Origin: Renibacterium sp.
GTDB taxonomy: Bacteria; Actinomycetota; Actinomycetes; Actinomycetales; Micrococcaceae
Length of the DNA stretch: 64,000 nt
Direction: 5' to 3'
Assembly (NCBI GenBank): GCA_017419405.1
Contig: JAFOLH010000008.1
Coordinates: forward strand, 186,001 to 250,000
The position numbers were made by a program, and so were the translations under genes. A model generated the notes under the pieces. It saw nothing but the letters and a program-made list of their open reading frames with translations, did not search any database and had not been told where the DNA came from. How positions within the stretch are numbered: position 1 is the stretch's first letter; every line of letters starts with the position of its first letter. Shown in pieces: positions 31,980-41,763 of this stretch.

Positions 31980-33377
31980 ATGTCGACAGCAAAAACCGAA
32001 ATACCCCAGGCGAACACACGAGGGCGTGTGATCGTAGCAAGTCTGATCGGAACCTCGATCGAGTTTTACGACTTTTACGTCTACGCGACCGCTGCAGTTC
32101 TGGTGTTCCCCAAGCTGTTCTTCCCCAATGCCGACGACGTCACGCAACTGCTCAGTTCCTTCGCGGTGTTCGGCGTGGCCTTCGTGGCCCGGCCACTGGG
32201 CTCGATCCTGTTCGGCCACTTCGGCGACCGGTTCGGACGCAAGGGGACCTTGGTCGCGTCACTGCTCACCATGGGCGTGGCGACGTTCCTGATCGGCTGT
32301 CTGCCGACCGCGCAGGTTCCGGGCTGGGAATTCTGGGCCCCGGCCCTGCTCGTGGTATTCCGCTTCGCCCAGGGCTTGGCGCTGGGCGGCGAGTGGAGCG
32401 GTGCGGCCTTGCTGGCCACGGAAAACGCGCCGCGGAACAAGCGTGCGATCTACGGCACTTTCCCGCAGCTCGGCGCGCCGATCGGTTTCATCCTGGCGAA
32501 TCTGTTGTTCCTGGTGCTCAACGTCACGCTGCCGGCGGACGCTTTCGCGGCTTGGGGCTGGCGGATTCCGTTCCTGGCCAGCGCAGTGATGGTGGTGATC
32601 GGCCTCTACGTCCGGCTCAAATTGGTGGAGACGCCGGCCTTCCAAAAAGTCGTCGACCAAGGCGAAGTCTCCAAGCTTCCGATCGGCCGGGTTTTCCGGA
32701 CCAGCTGGTGGCAGGTCATCCTCGGCACCTTCATCATGCTGGCGACCTATGTGCTGTTCTACCTGATGACGACCTTCACCCTGACCTTCGGCACCACCGC
32801 GGCCAGCCTGGATGCGGCCAAGGCGGCGGCAGAGAAGGCCGGCAAACCGATGAGCCAAACCGCGATTGAAGCCTTCGTGCCGGGTCTGGGCTACAGCCGC
32901 AACGACTTCCTGCTGATGTTGATCATCGGCGTGGTGTTCTTCGGCATCTTCACCTTGGTCGCCGGGCCGATGGCGGAAAAGTACGGGCGCCGCAAGTCGC
33001 TTCTGGTGGTCACCGGGTTGATCTTCCTGTTCGGGCTCTGTTTCGTGCCCTTGGTGGCAGGCGGCTTCGTCGGTGCGATGGCCTGGCTGATCATCGGGTT
33101 CACCCTGATGGGGCTGACCTTCGGCCCGATGGGCGCGTTCCTACCGGAACTCTTCCCGACCAATGTGCGCTATACCGGTTCTGCGGTGAGCTACAACCTC
33201 GCCAGCATTCTGGGTGCCGCCGTCGCCCCGTTCATCGCGGTGGCCCTGTGGCAAGCAGCGCAGGGGAGTACCTGGCTGGTCGGCGTGTATCTGAGTTCGA
33301 TGGCGGTGCTGACCCTGATTGCGCTCTACCTGTCCAAGGAGACCAAGGACGCCGACCTGGTGGCGCAGTCCAGCTAG
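31980..33377 (+). CDS. MFS transporter, metabolite:H+ symporter (MHS) subfamily
   Basis: The 465-residue protein has about 12 helices and MHS signatures: GTSIEFYDFYVYATAAVLVF, ARPLGSILFGHFGDRFGRK and GLALGGEWSGAALLATENAP. A larger than usual hydrophilic insertion lies in the second half (DAAKAAAEKAGKPMSQ), on the loop before helix 8. Members import organic acids or osmolytes with protons; the substrate is unknown. The ATG at 31980 is preceded by GGAAAG at 9 bases; a GTG at 31950 would add ten residues. It is convergent with the acyl-CoA carboxylase alpha gene. Confidence 0.9.
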   Translation: MSTAKTEIPQANTRGRVIVASLIGTSIEFYDFYVYATAAVLVFPKLFFPNADDVTQLLSSFAVFGVAFVARPLGSILFGHFGDRFGRKGTLVASLLTMGVATFLIGCLPTAQVPGWEFWAPALLVVFRFAQGLALGGEWSGAALLATENAPRNKRAIYGTFPQLGAPIGFILANLLFLVLNVTLPADAFAAWGWRIPFLASAVMVVIGLYVRLKLVETPAFQKVVDQGEVSKLPIGRVFRTSWWQVILGTFIMLATYVLFYLMTTFTLTFGTTAASLDAAKAAAEKAGKPMSQTAIEAFVPGLGYSRNDFLLMLIIGVVFFGIFTLVAGPMAEKYGRRKSLLVVTGLIFLFGLCFVPLVAGGFVGAMAWLIIGFTLMGLTFGPMGAFLPELFPTNVRYTGSAVSYNLASILGAAVAPFIAVALWQAAQGSTWLVGVYLSSMAVLTLIALYLSKETKDADLVAQSS

Positions 33378-33430
33378 CCGACTTCCCCGGAAAAGGCGCG
33401 GGGTCGGTGGAGTGCTTCCGGTGCGCCGGG

Positions 33431-35194
33431 TCAGTCTTCGATGGTGGCGATGACCGAGCCGGCGGAGACCGTGTCGCCAGCTGAGGCGGAGAGGCCGTGA
33501 ACCGTGCCGGCGCGGTGCGCGGTGAGCGGCTGTTCCATCTTCATCGCCTCGAGCACCACGATCAAATCGCCTTCGGCGACCGCATCGCCATCGGCCACCG
33601 CGACCTTGACGATGGTGCCCTGCATCGGCGAAGTCAGGGCATCGCCGTCGGCGTTGCTCGCGGTCGCGCCCCGGGCCCGGCCCGATTTTTTGGGCTTGGC
33701 CTTGGCCGCCGAGGCGCGTCCGGCTGCGGCCAGCGAGGCGGGCAGGACCACCTCGAGCCGTTTGCCGCCCACCTCGACCGTGACGCGTTGCCGCTCGCCG
33801 TCGTCGTCCGTTTCGGCCGGCGCGCCCGGTACGAAGGCGGGCAGATCGTTCACGAACTCGGTCTCGATCCAGCGGGTGTGCACACTGAACGGTTCGCTCG
33901 TGAAAGCCGGATCGCTGACCACCGCGCGGTGGAACGGCAGCACCGTGGGCATGCCGAGGATCTCCATCTCGGCCAGGGCGCGGCGCGAACGTTCGAGCGC
34001 CTGTTGCCGGGTCGCTCCGGTGATGATCAACTTGGCCAGCATCGAGTCGAAATTGCCGCCGATCACCTCGCCGGCTTCGATCCCGGAATCCACCCGGACG
34101 CCCGGACCGGTGGGCAGTTTCAGGGTCTCCACGGTGCCCGGGGCGGGCATGAAATTCCGTCCCGGATCCTCTCCGTTGATCCGGAACTCGAGTGAATGGC
34201 CGCGTACTTGCGGATCGCCGTAACCCAACTCCTCGCCGCGGGCCAGCCGGAACTGTTCGCGGACCAGGTCCAGGCCGGTGACTTCTTCGGAGACCGGGTG
34301 TTCCACTTGCAGCCGGGTGTTCACCTCGAGGAACGAAATCACCCCGTCCTGGCCGACCAGGAACTCGCAGGTTCCGGCGCCTTGGTACTCGGCTTCTTTC
34401 AAGATGGCCTTGGACGCGGCGTACAGGCGCGCGTTCTGCTCTTCGCTCAGGAAAGGCGCCGGTGCCTCCTCGACGAGCTTTTGGTTCCGACGCTGCAACG
34501 AGCAATCCCGGGTGGAGACCACCACGACATTTCCATGCGCATCGGCCAGGCACTGGGTTTCCACGTGCCGGGGCGAGTCCAGGAAGCGTTCCACGAAGCA
34601 TTCGCCGCGGCCGAAGGCGGCTACTGCCTCGCGCACGGCGGATTCGTAGGATTCCGCGATGTCCGCCCGGTCCCGGACCACTTTGATACCGCGTCCGCCG
34701 CCGCCGTAGGCGGCTTTGATCGCCAAGGGGAGACCGAATTCGTCGGCGAAGTCGAGGACTTCCTGGGTGTTCTGCACCGGGTCCTTGGTGCCCGGCACCA
34801 AGGGTGCGCCGACCTTTTCCGCGATATGCCGGGCCTGGACTTTATCGCCCAATTTCGAAATCGCGGCAGGCGGCGGGCCGATCCAGGTCAGGCCAGCATC
34901 GATCACCCGTTGCGCGAACTCGGCGTTCTCCGACAAGAAGCCGTAACCCGGGTGCACGGCATCGGCACCGGAGCGCCGTGCGGCGTCGAGGATTTTGTCC
35001 ATCACCAGATACGATTCGGCGGCGCTCTGCCCACCCAGGGCCCACGCCTCATCGGCCAGTCGGACGTGCAGGGCATCGCGGTCAGGCTCGGCATAGACCG
35101 CGACCGAGGCGATGCCTTCGTCCCGGGCGGCACGGATGACGCGGACGGCGATTTCGCCGCGATTGGCGATCAAGACCTTGGTGATAGTGGGCAC
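33431..35194 (-). CDS. accA: Acyl-CoA carboxylase alpha subunit (biotin carboxylase plus biotin carboxyl carrier domain)
   Basis: The 587-residue protein has a biotin carboxylase part, [20 protein letters not shown] at the start, then [11 protein letters not shown] (ATP grasp) and [16 protein letters not shown]. An Ala/Lys-rich linker ([17 protein letters not shown]) follows. The C-terminal BCCP domain has biotinylation motif EAMKMEQP (Lys552). It carboxylates its own biotin using ATP and bicarbonate and feeds the AccD carboxyltransferase to make malonyl-CoA or propionyl-derived products. The GTG start follows AAGGAG. Its partner beta and epsilon genes are at 39935-41763, and an inverted repeat of the same shape lies upstream of both. 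Confidence 0.95.
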   Translation of the reverse strand: MPTITKVLIANRGEIAVRVIRAARDEGIASVAVYAEPDRDALHVRLADEAWALGGQSAAESYLVMDKILDAARRSGADAVHPGYGFLSENAEFAQRVIDAGLTWIGPPPAAISKLGDKVQARHIAEKVGAPLVPGTKDPVQNTQEVLDFADEFGLPLAIKAAYGGGGRGIKVVRDRADIAESYESAVREAVAAFGRGECFVERFLDSPRHVETQCLADAHGNVVVVSTRDCSLQRRNQKLVEEAPAPFLSEEQNARLYAASKAILKEAEYQGAGTCEFLVGQDGVISFLEVNTRLQVEHPVSEEVTGLDLVREQFRLARGEELGYGDPQVRGHSLEFRINGEDPGRNFMPAPGTVETLKLPTGPGVRVDSGIEAGEVIGGNFDSMLAKLIITGATRQQALERSRRALAEMEILGMPTVLPFHRAVVSDPAFTSEPFSVHTRWIETEFVNDLPAFVPGAPAETDDDGERQRVTVEVGGKRLEVVLPASLAAAGRASAAKAKPKKSGRARGATASNADGDALTSPMQGTIVKVAVADGDAVAEGDLIVVLEAMKMEQPLTAHRAGTVHGLSASAGDTVSAGSVIATIED

Positions 35195-35422
35195 AAAGAC
35201 TCCTTCTTCTCACCCTGGAGCCTATCGGTTTTGGGAGGGTCTCGCGCATAGACCATGCTCATTCTGCGGGTTATTCCCGGGTTTTTTGTAGGGAGTCTAC
35301 AAAAGCCCGGAAATCCTCCAGATCAATCGGAGTGCGCTGCCGGTTCGAACCCGTCGACCAACCCGGACTGGACCAGAAAACCTACCCCGTCCGGGGCCTT
35401 CACCGGGAACCCGCTGCCCTGT
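35195..35422. promoter_or_regulatory. Intergenic region upstream of acyl-CoA carboxylase alpha
   Basis: The 228-base spacer separates the carboxylase alpha start from the maf stop (both minus strand). It holds the TGTAG-N5-CTACA inverted repeat listed separately, set within a longer imperfect dyad (CCGGG on one side, GCCCGG on the other). The carboxylase promoter must lie here. Confidence 0.5.
35284..35304. promoter_or_regulatory. Inverted repeat (TTTTGTAG-N5-CTACAAAA), candidate operator
   Basis: An 8-bp perfect inverted repeat with 5-base spacer, extended by an outer CCGGG/CCCGG arm, lies 90 bases upstream of the carboxylase alpha start. The same core, TGTAG-N5-CTACA, occurs at 41852-41866 upstream of the beta gene. 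A TetR-like regulator of fatty-acid synthesis is a plausible binder. Because the extended arms are hairpin-like, a maf terminator role is the alternative. Confidence 0.5.
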
Positions 35423-36058
35423 CTAGCCGACGGTTGCGGGCCGCGGCCAGAACTCCGTGATGCTCATCCCGTGCTGCGCCAGCAGCTCGCGCAGGGTCGA
35501 AACCGACAAGCCGACGACGGCGTGCGGATCGCCGTCGACTCCGGTGACGAACGCGCCGCCCAAACTGTCGATGGTGAACGAGCCGGCCACCTCCAACGGT
35601 TCGCCGGTGGCGACATAAGCGTCGATTTCGGCTTCGGACATCGGGGCGAAATGCACCGTGGCCGAGGCCAGCGCACCCACGCCGGCACCGCCGACGCCGC
35701 TGCGGTTGTCCACCAGCCAGTGCCCGGTGTGCAGCACCCCGGAACGGCCGCTCAGCTCGGTGATCCGCTGCTTCGCCACCGCGGCGAGGTGCGGTTTGCC
35801 GTACGCGACGCCGTCGAATTCGAACACCGAATCACAGCCCAGGACCAGGGCCCCGGCGGCCTCCGGCAGTGCGGACACGGCTTCGGCCTTGGCCCGGGCC
35901 AGGAGCAGGGCGGTTTCCTGCGGGCTGGGCTCTCCGGCTGCCGCAGTCGCCGCGTCTTCGTCCACCGCAGAGACCATGACCGTGTGCTGGATCCCGGCCT
36001 GGCCGAGCAGCGCGGTGCGCGCCGGGGAGGCCGAGCCGAGGATCAATCGCGCAGTCAC
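35423..36058 (-). CDS. maf: Maf/Ham1-like nucleoside triphosphate pyrophosphatase
   Basis: The 211-residue protein begins with ILGSASPARTALL, the Maf signature. It contains LVLGCDSVFEFDGVAYGKP and a late ATVHFAPMSEAEIDAYVATG segment. Maf proteins hydrolyse non-canonical or m5U/pseudo-UTP nucleotides and may slow septum formation. The GTG at 36058 overlaps the YbjQ-family stop by 4 bases. In actinobacteria maf often lies near acyl-CoA carboxylase genes, as here. Confidence 0.93.
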   Translation of the reverse strand: MTARLILGSASPARTALLGQAGIQHTVMVSAVDEDAATAAAGEPSPQETALLLARAKAEAVSALPEAAGALVLGCDSVFEFDGVAYGKPHLAAVAKQRITELSGRSGVLHTGHWLVDNRSGVGGAGVGALASATVHFAPMSEAEIDAYVATGEPLEVAGSFTIDSLGGAFVTGVDGDPHAVVGLSVSTLRELLAQHGMSITEFWPRPATVG

Positions 36059-36486
36059 CAGGCTTGTTGCACGTTCTGCGGCATGGCCGGAGCCTGCGGT
36101 TGTTGCGGTGTCTGCGGGTTCGCGGCCAGATAGGCGGATTGGCCGGTGGCCCCGGGCTCGCCTTCGGCGAGCGGGATCACATAGGCGGCGGTTCCGTACG
36201 CGCAGACCTCGGTCCAGGTCTGCCCCATCTCGGACGTGTCGAATCGCATCGCGATGATCGCGTTGGCACCCTTTTGCTGAGCCTCCGCAACCATCCGGTT
36301 CATCACTTCGTGGCGGCTTTCGTAGAGCGCCTTGGTCATTTCCGGCAATTCACCGCCGCCCAGTGAGCGGAAGCCGGCGGTGATGTTCGCGCCGATGTTC
36401 CTGGCCCGGACGGTCAAGCCCATCACTTCGCCGAAAATCGCATCGATTTTGTAGCCTGGAACGTCATTGCTGGTGACGATGATCAT
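36055..36486 (-). CDS. YbjQ/UPF0145 family protein (DUF74)
   Basis: The 143-residue protein begins IIVTSNDVPGYKIDAIFGEV and contains GANAIIAMRFDTSE and WTEVCAYGTAAYV, the pattern of the small YbjQ (heavy-metal-binding-like) family. Function is unknown; members form homopentamers in structures. The C-terminal 35 residues are Pro/Gln/Ala-rich (PQTPQQPQAPAMPQNVQQ) and look like an unstructured tail not usual in the family. It overlaps maf by 4 bases. Confidence 0.88.
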   Translation of the reverse strand: MIIVTSNDVPGYKIDAIFGEVMGLTVRARNIGANITAGFRSLGGGELPEMTKALYESRHEVMNRMVAEAQQKGANAIIAMRFDTSEMGQTWTEVCAYGTAAYVIPLAEGEPGATGQSAYLAANPQTPQQPQAPAMPQNVQQAW

Positions 36487-36579
36487 GGATGCCCCTTTGA
36501 ACGTGGAAAACCTCGCAAGTCAGCGTATCCCAGGGCCGCCGCGATGCCCTAGGAAATTTTCCGGGTCCAGGCTGTGCGG

Positions 36580-37989
36580 TTACTGTTGGTGTCCGGGCGC
36601 CACCGGTTCGGCCGCGTGGCTGCGGGCCTCGTCGCTGCGGTCGTCATCCGCGAACGGGGTGCCGGTGCGTGGTGCGTTGTACAGTGCCAGATCCAGGATG
36701 CCTTGGCGTTTGGCCACCAGAGTCGGGACCAGCGCCTGGCCTGCGACGTTGACCGCGGTGCGGCCCATGTCCAGGATCGGATCGATCGCCAGCAGCAAGC
36801 CGACGCCGGCCAACGGCAGCCCCAGGGTGGACAAGGTCAGGGTGAGCATCACCACGGCCCCGGTAGTGCCGGCGGTGGCTGCGGAGCCCAGAACCGAGAC
36901 CAGCACGATCAGCAGATACTGCCCGAAGTCCAGGTTGATGCCGAAGAATTGCGCCACGAAGATCGCCGATATGGCCGGATAAATCGCCGCGCAGCCGTCC
37001 ATCTTGGTGGTCGAACCGAGCGGCACCGCGAACGAGGCGTAACCGCTGGGCACACCGAGATTGCGCTCGGTGACCCGCTGGGTCAGCGGCATGGTGCCCA
37101 CTGAGGAGCGTGAGACGAAGCCCAGTTGCACGGCGGGCCAGACGCCGGAGAAGTATTGTTTGATGCTCAGGCCGTGGCCGCGCACCAGGACCGGGTAGAC
37201 CACGAAGAGCACCAAGGCCAAGCCGAGGTAGATCGCGACGGTGAATTTGCCCAGGGATCCGATGGTGTCCCAGCCGTAGCTCACCACTGCGTTGCCGATC
37301 AGCCCGACGGTGCCCAGGGGCGCCAGCCGGATGATCCACCAGAGTACTTTCTGGATCACGGCGAGTGCCGAGGCCGTGAAATTCAAGAACGGTTCGGCTT
37401 TGGCGCCGACTTTCAGCGCGGCGATGCCGATCGCGATCGCGATGACCAGGATCTGCAGGACATTGAAGCTGACCGAGGTGCTGACTGCGCCGCCGTCGGA
37501 CACGGAGGACGAAGCGCCCAGGCCCAGGAAGTTCTTCGGCACCAGGCCGGTCAGGAAGGACCACCAGTCGCCGGTCTTGCCTTTGTAATCGGCGGGGGCC
37601 TGCTGTCCGGTACCGGATCCCGGCTGGAACAGCACGCCCAAGGCGATGCCGATGAGCACCGCGATGAACGAGGTGATCGCAAACCAGACCAGGGTGTTCC
37701 AGGCCAGCCGTGCGGCGTTGGAGACCTGGCGCAGATTCGCGATGGAGCTGACCACCGCGGTGAACACCAATGGCACGACGGCGGCTTGCAGCAGGTAGAC
37801 GTAGTTGCTGCCGAGTGTGGCCAGGGTGCTGGAGAGCCCGTTCGGCGAGGACTTGCTGGCGCCGAGCGAACGGGCCAGCAGGCCCAGGACCAATCCGAGG
37901 ATCAGGGCGGCGATGATTTGGAAACCGAAAGACGAGGCCCAACGGGGCAGTCTCCAGCCGGATGCGATGCGATGCGGGGCGGTAGTCAC
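36580..37989 (-). CDS. Dicarboxylate/amino acid:cation symporter (DAACS family)
   Basis: The 469-residue membrane protein is of the GltP/DctA type. Signatures include QAAVVPLVFTAVVSSIANL (HP1 region start), RSSVGTMPLTQRV, PLGSTTKMDGCAAIYPAISA, and GTTGAVVMLTLTLSTLGLPL with LAIDPILDMGRTAVNVAGQA for the substrate and sodium site. It imports C4-dicarboxylates, glutamate or aspartate with Na+ or protons. The Ser-rich SSVSDGGA stretch in the extracellular loop is longer than usual. It ends in a charged His-rich tail (SDEARSHAAEPVAPGHQQ). Substrate class cannot be fixed. Confidence 0.9.
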   Translation of the reverse strand: MTTAPHRIASGWRLPRWASSFGFQIIAALILGLVLGLLARSLGASKSSPNGLSSTLATLGSNYVYLLQAAVVPLVFTAVVSSIANLRQVSNAARLAWNTLVWFAITSFIAVLIGIALGVLFQPGSGTGQQAPADYKGKTGDWWSFLTGLVPKNFLGLGASSSVSDGGAVSTSVSFNVLQILVIAIAIGIAALKVGAKAEPFLNFTASALAVIQKVLWWIIRLAPLGTVGLIGNAVVSYGWDTIGSLGKFTVAIYLGLALVLFVVYPVLVRGHGLSIKQYFSGVWPAVQLGFVSRSSVGTMPLTQRVTERNLGVPSGYASFAVPLGSTTKMDGCAAIYPAISAIFVAQFFGINLDFGQYLLIVLVSVLGSAATAGTTGAVVMLTLTLSTLGLPLAGVGLLLAIDPILDMGRTAVNVAGQALVPTLVAKRQGILDLALYNAPRTGTPFADDDRSDEARSHAAEPVAPGHQQ

Positions 37990-38063
37990 CAGGAAACGGT
38001 AGGCGGGGCGATTCCTGAATGCCAGCTGTGATTGCGGAATATGACGTTTCCGCGTTCGGGATA

Positions 38064-38126
38064 CGTCGAGTGGCCAGTTCTGCAGGCTATTCGGGCTTCG
38101 AAGCCTGCAGAACTGGCCACTCGACG
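38064..38126. repeat. Perfect 25-bp inverted repeat with 13-base loop
   Basis: Arms at 38064-38088 and 38102-38126 are exactly complementary over 25 bases; the loop is ATTCGGGCTTCGA. It lies 7 bases beyond the DUF885 gene stop and 75 bases upstream of the symporter start, both on the minus strand. It could be a terminator for the DUF885 gene (no T-tract seen) or a member of a dispersed palindromic repeat family. The motif GTCGAGTGGCCAGTTCTGCA occurs only here in the window as far as I read. Confidence 0.85.
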
Positions 38127-38133
38127 CGGGGGC

Positions 38134-39807
38134 TCAGCCGAGCAGCGCCTGCTTGAGCACATCCAGCGGCAGACCGCCCAGGTTCAGTGCTTCAGTGTGG
38201 AACGCCTTTACGTCGAAAGCCTCGCCTTCGCGCTTTTCCCGCTCGGCGCGGATTTCCTCCCAGAGCTTTTGGCCGACCTTGTACGACGGCGCCTGGCCCG
38301 GCCAGCCGAGGTAGCGCAAGTACTCGAAGTTGAGCTGGCCTTCGGACATGTCGAGATTGGCTTGCAGGAATTCCCGACCGCTTTCCGGGGTCCAGGTGCC
38401 GGTGCCCCAGCGTTCCGGGATTTCCAGTTCCAGGTGCACGCCGATGTCGAAGACCACCCGGGCGGCGCGGGTGCGCTGCCCGTCCAGCATGCCCATTTTG
38501 TCGCCCGGATCGGCGAGGTAGCCGAGCTCGTCCATCAGCCGTTCGGCGTACAGCGCCCAGCCTTCGCCGTGCCCGGAGACCCAGCAGAGGTTGCGCCGCC
38601 ACATGTTCAGCAACCCGCTCTGGTACGCGGCCGTGGCGCACTGCAAGTGGTGGCCGGGCACGCCTTCGTGGTAAACCGTGCTGACCTCGCCCCACGTGGT
38701 GAAGGAGTCTTCGCCTTCCGGTACGGACCACCACATCCGGCCCGGACGGGAGAAGTCGTCACTGGGCGGGGTGTAGTAGACGCCGCCGTCCTGGGTCGGT
38801 GCAATCATGCATTCGAGCTTTTTCATGATTTCCGGGATCTCGAAATGCACGTCGGCGAGTTCCCGCACCGCAGTATCGGAGAGCTCCTGCATCCAGGACT
38901 GCAGGGCGTCCGTGCCGTGCAGCTGGCGGGCCGGGTCGTGGTTCAGGATCGCTTTGGCTTCGGCGATGCTTGCGCCGGGCTTGATCTGCTCGGCCACCGC
39001 TTCCTGCTCGGCGATCAGCCGGTCGAGTTCGGCGACGCCCCAACGATAGGTCTCTTCCAGGTCCACGGTCGCGCCGAGGAAACTGCGCGAGGCGAGCGCA
39101 TAGCGTTCGCGTCCTACGGCGTCCTTCTCCGGCGCTGCCGGGAGCAGCTCGGTTTCCAGGAAGTTGGCCAGTTTGCGGTAGCCGGCTTTGGCTTTTTCCG
39201 CACCTTCGTGCAGATCGCCGCGCAGTTCGTCTCCCACTCCGGTGCCGGCAACCAGCTGGTCGAAGAAGCCGCCGTCTTCGGCGTAGCGATTGGCTTGTTC
39301 GATGACGATCTTGACCTGCCGGGCGGCGGCGACCTTGCCGTCGGCCCGGGCCGCGGAGAGGGATTCGAGATATCCCCCGATCGCCGCTGGGACGTTGGCC
39401 AACCGGCCCGCAATGTGCCCCCATTGTTCTGCGGTCTCGGTGGGCATCAGATCGAAGATCGCCCGGATCTCCTGGGTCGGTGAGGCGATGTTGTTCAGAT
39501 CGGCTAGCGTCCAGCCGGTTTCATACGTCTCGATTTCCAGGCCGAGCCGTTCGCGCATGGCGGCCAGGGTCACCCGGTCGACGTCGTCGACGGGCTGCAG
39601 CGTGGCGAGCCGGGCCAGCGTCTGTTCGGCCAGCGCGTGCAGGGCGGCCAGTCCTACGGGGGAGTAGTCGTGGTATTCGGTTTCATGGCCCGGGATACCA
39701 AGGGTGGTGGCGAGATCCGGGAGCAAGTCGAAGAGTTGCCGGCTGTATGCTTCGGCGGCTTCATCGATGGCGGACGGGGTGCGAGTTGGTTTGGTGTTCT
39801 CAGTCAC
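38134..39807 (-). CDS. DUF885 domain-containing protein (putative metallopeptidase-like)
   Basis: The 557-residue protein is in the DUF885 family. It has VYHEGVPGHHLQCATA, a conserved HExxGHH-like cluster that may bind zinc, plus WVSGHGEGWALYAERLMDEL and a C-terminal conserved region GWPGQAPSYKVGQK. Members are thought to be secreted or cytosolic peptidases; this one has no signal peptide and is probably cytosolic. The ATG at 39807 follows no strong Shine-Dalgarno sequence. It lies 127 bases downstream of the accE stop on the same strand. Confidence 0.87.
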   Translation of the reverse strand: MTENTKPTRTPSAIDEAAEAYSRQLFDLLPDLATTLGIPGHETEYHDYSPVGLAALHALAEQTLARLATLQPVDDVDRVTLAAMRERLGLEIETYETGWTLADLNNIASPTQEIRAIFDLMPTETAEQWGHIAGRLANVPAAIGGYLESLSAARADGKVAAARQVKIVIEQANRYAEDGGFFDQLVAGTGVGDELRGDLHEGAEKAKAGYRKLANFLETELLPAAPEKDAVGRERYALASRSFLGATVDLEETYRWGVAELDRLIAEQEAVAEQIKPGASIAEAKAILNHDPARQLHGTDALQSWMQELSDTAVRELADVHFEIPEIMKKLECMIAPTQDGGVYYTPPSDDFSRPGRMWWSVPEGEDSFTTWGEVSTVYHEGVPGHHLQCATAAYQSGLLNMWRRNLCWVSGHGEGWALYAERLMDELGYLADPGDKMGMLDGQRTRAARVVFDIGVHLELEIPERWGTGTWTPESGREFLQANLDMSEGQLNFEYLRYLGWPGQAPSYKVGQKLWEEIRAEREKREGEAFDVKAFHTEALNLGGLPLDVLKQALLG

Positions 39808-39852
39808 ACTGCGAGCATATTCGGCACCGCCGGTTTGAGATAGTCAGACGGC

Positions 39853-39912
39853 TTTCGGATAGCCGTTTGGCGGCCAAGCGGCTATCCGAAACGCAAGACG
39901 CTATCCGAAACG
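39853..39912. repeat. Long hairpin plus a third direct copy of its arm
   Basis: Arms TTTCGGATAGCCG (39853-39865) and CGGCTATCCGAAA (39879-39891) are complementary. The inner TTGG-CGG-CCAA extends the stem across one T/G position. A third copy, GCTATCCGAAACG, lies at 39900-39912. It fills the accE-DUF885 spacer and could be a terminator for accE or an operator of three half-sites. Confidence 0.75.
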
Positions 39913-39934
39913 GTGTCTCGGTTGGGGCGTCTGC

Positions 39935-40195
39935 TTAGCGCCAGGCGCTGCGGCGCCAGGACCCGGGGCCGGGGGCCGGTGCCAACCGCAACCGATTGCG
40001 GCGAGCCCAGCTGCGTCCGGAGCTCGCCGAGCCGGCGTCGTCGTCGGATTCGGACTCCGGGCCGCCGGCCAAAGCGAGTACGACGGCGGTCAGCGCCGCG
40101 AGTTCGACGGCATCCGGATCGCCTTTCGCCACCTGGAACAGCGGCGTATCGGGGGCGTCCTCAAGCAGCGAAGGTTGGGATGGGCTGGGGATCAT
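39935..40195 (-). CDS. accE: Acyl-CoA carboxylase epsilon subunit
   Basis: The 86-residue protein has [20 protein letters not shown] and ends with [15 protein letters not shown] and GSWRRSAWR, the signature of actinobacterial AccE. The protein is a small helical subunit that joins the alpha and beta subunits of acyl-CoA carboxylase. It overlaps accD by 4 bases (ATGA on the minus strand), so it is translationally coupled. Acidic and Ser residues in the middle ([15 protein letters not shown]) form a flexible linker. Confidence 0.9.
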   Translation of the reverse strand: MIPSPSQPSLLEDAPDTPLFQVAKGDPDAVELAALTAVVLALAGGPESESDDDAGSASSGRSWARRNRLRLAPAPGPGSWRRSAWR

Positions 40196-41763
40196 AGCGG
40201 AATGTTCCCGTGTTTCTTGGCCGGCAGCGCGGCACGCTTGTCACGCAATGCGCGCAAGCCGCGGATCAGTTTCAGCCGGGTCTCCGAAGGCGCGATCACC
40301 GCGTCGACGTAGCCGAGTTGCGCGGCCTGGTACGGGTTGAGCAATTCTTCTTCGTACTGCTGGATCAGCTCGGCGCGCAGTGCTTCGGCGTCGTCGGCGG
40401 CGGCCAGTTCCCGGCGGTACAGGATGTTCACCGCGCCCTGGGCGCCCATCACGCCGATCTGCGCGGTGGGCCAGGCCAGGTTCAAGTCGGCACCGAGTTT
40501 CTTCGAGCCCATCACGATGTAGGCGCCGCCGTAGGCTTTGCGGGTGATCACGGTCAACTTGGGCACCGTGGCTTCGGCGTAGGCGTAGAGCAGCTTCGCG
40601 CCGCGGCGGATGATGCCCTGGAACTCCTGGTCCTTTCCGGGCAGGAACCCGGGCACATCGACCAAGGTCAGGATCGGGATGTTGAAGGCGTCGCAGTGCC
40701 GCACGAAGCGCGCGGCCTTTTCCGAGGCGTTGATGTCCAGGGTTCCGGCGAACTGCATCGGCTGGTTCGCCACCACGCCCACGGTCTGCCCTTCGACCCG
40801 GCCGTAGCCGATCATCACGTTCGGCGCGTACAACGACTGCATCTCCAGGAAATGCCCGTCGTCGACGATGCTTTCGACCAGGGTGCGCATGTCGTAGGGC
40901 TGATTCGCCGAATCCGGGATCAGCGTGTCCAAGGCGAGGTCGGCCTCGTCGAGTTCGAGTTCCTGGTCGTGTTCGGTGGGCGGCGCTTCGGAAAGGTTGT
41001 TCGAGGGCAGGAAGTCGAGCAGCTCGCGGACGAATTCGATGGCGTCGGTTTCGTCCGCGGCCAAGTAGGTCGACGTGCCCGTGGTGGCATTGTGCTGGCG
41101 CGCGCCGCCGAGCGTCTCCATGTCCACGTCTTCGCCGGTGACGGTTTTGATCACATCGGGTCCGGTGATGAACATGTGCGAGGTCTTGTCCACCATCACC
41201 ACGTAATCGGTGAGCGCGGGCGAGTAGGCCGCACCGCCGGCCGAAGGCCCCATGATGATCGAAATCTGCGGCACTACGCCCGAGGCATGCACGTTGTTGC
41301 GGAAAATATCCGCGAACATCGCCAGCGAGGCCACGCCTTCCTGGATCCGGGCGCCGCCGCCGTCCAGAATGCCGACCACCGGGCAGCCGTTGCGCAAGGC
41401 GAATTCCTGGACTTTGACGATTTTCTCGCCGTTGACCTGGCTGAGCGATCCGCCGTATACCGAGAAATCCTGGCTGTAGACGGCGACCAGACGACCGTCC
41501 ACGGTGCCGTAGCCGGAGACCAGACCATCACCGAGCGGCTTCTTCTTCTCCATCCCGAAGGCGCTGGAGCGGTGCACGGCCAAGGCGTCGAACTCGACGA
41601 AGGAATCGGGGTCCATCAAAAGCTCGATGCGTTCGCGCGCGGTGTGCTTGCCCCGGGCGTGCTGTTTCTCGATCGCTTCCGGACCTGAAGGCTGGGCCGC
41701 CTGCGCGATCCGATCACGGAAATCGGCGATCTTGCCCGCGGTGGTGGTCAGGTCATGGCTCAT
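40192..41763 (-). CDS. accD: Acyl-CoA carboxylase carboxyltransferase beta subunit
   Basis: The 523-residue protein is a carboxyltransferase with two crotonase-like halves. It starts with [19 protein letters not shown] and has [40 protein letters not shown] is the N-half CoA site, and [20 protein letters not shown] with [20 protein letters not shown] is the C-half. It transfers the carboxyl group from biotin to acetyl- or propionyl-CoA. Together with the alpha gene at 33431 it makes malonyl-CoA; the exact substrate (AccD1, D4 or D5-like) cannot be read. The start is at 41763. Confidence 0.94.
   Translation of the reverse strand: MSHDLTTTAGKIADFRDRIAQAAQPSGPEAIEKQHARGKHTARERIELLMDPDSFVEFDALAVHRSSAFGMEKKKPLGDGLVSGYGTVDGRLVAVYSQDFSVYGGSLSQVNGEKIVKVQEFALRNGCPVVGILDGGGARIQEGVASLAMFADIFRNNVHASGVVPQISIIMGPSAGGAAYSPALTDYVVMVDKTSHMFITGPDVIKTVTGEDVDMETLGGARQHNATTGTSTYLAADETDAIEFVRELLDFLPSNNLSEAPPTEHDQELELDEADLALDTLIPDSANQPYDMRTLVESIVDDGHFLEMQSLYAPNVMIGYGRVEGQTVGVVANQPMQFAGTLDINASEKAARFVRHCDAFNIPILTLVDVPGFLPGKDQEFQGIIRRGAKLLYAYAEATVPKLTVITRKAYGGAYIVMGSKKLGADLNLAWPTAQIGVMGAQGAVNILYRRELAAADDAEALRAELIQQYEEELLNPYQAAQLGYVDAVIAPSETRLKLIRGLRALRDKRAALPAKKHGNIPL

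Noticed and set aside
35423-36486. Possibility that the maf and YbjQ genes form one fused protein
   Set aside because: They are in different frames with a 4-base overlap, and each has a complete domain.
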